This document shows positions 21,989-22,734 of a DNA stretch of 22,734 bases, one piece after another. The stretch is taken from the NCBI GenBank assembly GCA_023394655.1, contig JAEXAG010000081.1:1-22734 (forward strand), written 5' to 3'. Numbering within the stretch: the stretch's first letter is position 1; every line of letters starts with the position of its first letter. This DNA comes from Pseudomonadota bacterium (GTDB taxonomy: Bacteria > Pseudomonadota > Gammaproteobacteria > Xanthomonadales > Xanthomonadaceae). The translations under genes and the position numbers were made by a program. The notes below the pieces were generated by a model. It was not told the origin of the DNA. It worked only from the letters and a program-made list of their open reading frames with translations, and did not search any database.

Positions 21989-22732
21989 ATGGCCCTGTCC
22001 ACGCCACTGAAGCGATCGCTGCCCCTGGCCCTGCTGTTGGCCGGCGCATCCGCGTGGGCGCAGGCCGCGCCGGTCGGGCTGCAGCCGTTCTCCGGCACCT
22101 ACGAGGTGCGGCGCGACGACAAGCCGGCCGGACAGGCGACGATGCGTCTCGCACGCGCCGATGCCGCGCGCTGGCGCATCGATCTCGACATCCGCGGTAG
22201 CCGTGGCCTCGCCGGGCTGACCGGCCTGCACATCCGCCAGAGCACGCTGTTCGACGAAACCAGCGGCCAGCAGTACCGGCCGCTGCGGCAGGAAACCGCG
22301 CGCAGCCTGCTCATCGGCAAGCGCCAAAGCCAGGGCGTGTACGACTGGAACCGCGGCGTCGCGCGCTGGAACGGCGACGTGAAGAAATCCCGGCGCGGCC
22401 GTGAAATCCCGCTGCAGGCCGGCGACATGAGCGGACTTCTCATCAACCTCGCACTGGTGCGCGATGCCCGGCCCGGCGCCACGCTCGCCTATCGTTTCGT
22501 CGATGACGGCCGCGCCCGCCCCCATGTCTATCGCGTCGCGACGACGTCCGAGCTGCTGCAAGTGGACGACCTGTCCTACGATGCACTGCGGTTGGAGCGT
22601 GGCGAAGGCGGCGACCGCACCACCGTCTGGGTGGCGGAGGGTGCCCCGCTGCCGCTCCGCATCCGCATGAAGGACGAAGATGGCGGCAGCCTCGACCTCT
22701 CACTGATCCAATACCAGGAAACCCGACCATGA
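21989..22732 (+). CDS. DUF3108 periplasmic protein
   Basis: The 247-residue protein starts with a signal peptide (positive LKR, hydrophobic stretch, cleavage near WAQA). The DUF3108 start pattern PFSGTYEVRRDDKPAGQATMRL follows. The rest is predicted beta-rich, with regularly spaced strands such as RWRIDLDIRGSRGLAGL, RQSTLFDETSGQQYRPLRQE and TTVWVAEGAPLPLRIRMKDEDGGSLDLSLIQY. Function is unknown; members are secreted or periplasmic. An ATG at 21968 would add seven residues (METIRCR); neither ATG has a clear ribosome site. The gap to purN is 68-89 bases and holds TTACATT at 21951-21957, a possible -10 without a -35. The TGA overlaps the next ATG. Confidence 0.83.
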   Translation: MALSTPLKRSLPLALLLAGASAWAQAAPVGLQPFSGTYEVRRDDKPAGQATMRLARADAARWRIDLDIRGSRGLAGLTGLHIRQSTLFDETSGQQYRPLRQETARSLLIGKRQSQGVYDWNRGVARWNGDVKKSRRGREIPLQAGDMSGLLINLALVRDARPGATLAYRFVDDGRARPHVYRVATTSELLQVDDLSYDALRLERGEGGDRTTVWVAEGAPLPLRIRMKDEDGGSLDLSLIQYQETRP

Positions 22733-22734
22733 CC
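22729..22734 (+). CDS. Start of a further gene (cut by window edge)
   Basis: ATGACC at the very end begins with an ATG that overlaps the DUF3108 stop by ATGA, the same junction used elsewhere in this window. Only two codons are visible, so no product can be named. In related genomes a second DUF3108 gene may follow, but that is only a guess. Confidence 0.35.

Noticed and set aside
1..22734. CRISPR array, insertion sequence or defence locus
   Set aside because: No regularly spaced repeats, no transposase and no terminal inverted repeats were found, and nearly all sequence is explained by core genes.

Overview
The window is a high-GC, tightly packed piece of ordinary bacterial chromosome. It holds 20 near-complete or complete protein genes plus two cut by the edges, and five tRNA genes. 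I saw no insertion sequence, prophage, integrase, CRISPR array, toxin or defence gene. Gene content points to a gammaproteobacterium of the Xanthomonadaceae/Lysobacteraceae type (Lysobacter, Luteimonas, Xanthomonas relatives). The clues are an NAD-type isocitrate dehydrogenase, a phoB-phoR-ppk-ppx cluster, amgK-murU, and DUF2066-perM-hda divergent from purM-purN. This placement is inferred from gene families and was not tested by a search.

Layout. Positions 1-1150 (minus strand): the 5' end of tig (trigger factor) follows a tRNA cluster transcribed Pro-Arg-His-Lys-Leu. A near-consensus promoter drives the cluster and a strong hairpin terminator sits between Lys and Leu. Positions 1145-4403 (minus): a NhaC-family antiporter, NAD-dependent isocitrate dehydrogenase, and a glutaredoxin/AhpD-like pair. 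Positions 4501-11907 (plus): a BepA-like periplasmic metalloprotease, then phoB-phoR-ppk-ppx, in which each gene overlaps the next by the four bases ATGA. A Pho box with phoA-like geometry lies just upstream of phoB. Positions 11914-13055 (minus): a HutD/Ves protein and a ComEA-like helix-hairpin-helix protein. Positions 13217-17172 (plus): an M20 dipeptidase, two small GlsB/YeaQ-type membrane proteins, and the amgK-murU peptidoglycan-sugar recycling pair. Positions 17176-20145 (minus): DUF2066, PerM-type AI-2E family protein and Hda, packed as one operon. Positions 20264-22734 (plus): purM-purN, a DUF3108 periplasmic protein, and the first bases of another gene.

How the genes work together. 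PhoB and PhoR sense phosphate limitation. Ppk and Ppx make and degrade polyphosphate, so the cluster joins phosphate sensing to phosphate storage, and the Pho box suggests the unit regulates itself. AmgK and MurU turn recovered MurNAc into UDP-MurNAc. GrxC and the CxxC AhpD-like protein probably form a small thiol redox unit. PurM and PurN are steps of purine synthesis.

I found no previously undescribed system. The items most worth a second look are regulatory: the Pho box, a perfect 7-2-7 palindrome between comEA and the dipeptidase gene, a tRNA promoter built over an upstream stop codon, and a terminator inside the tRNA cluster.
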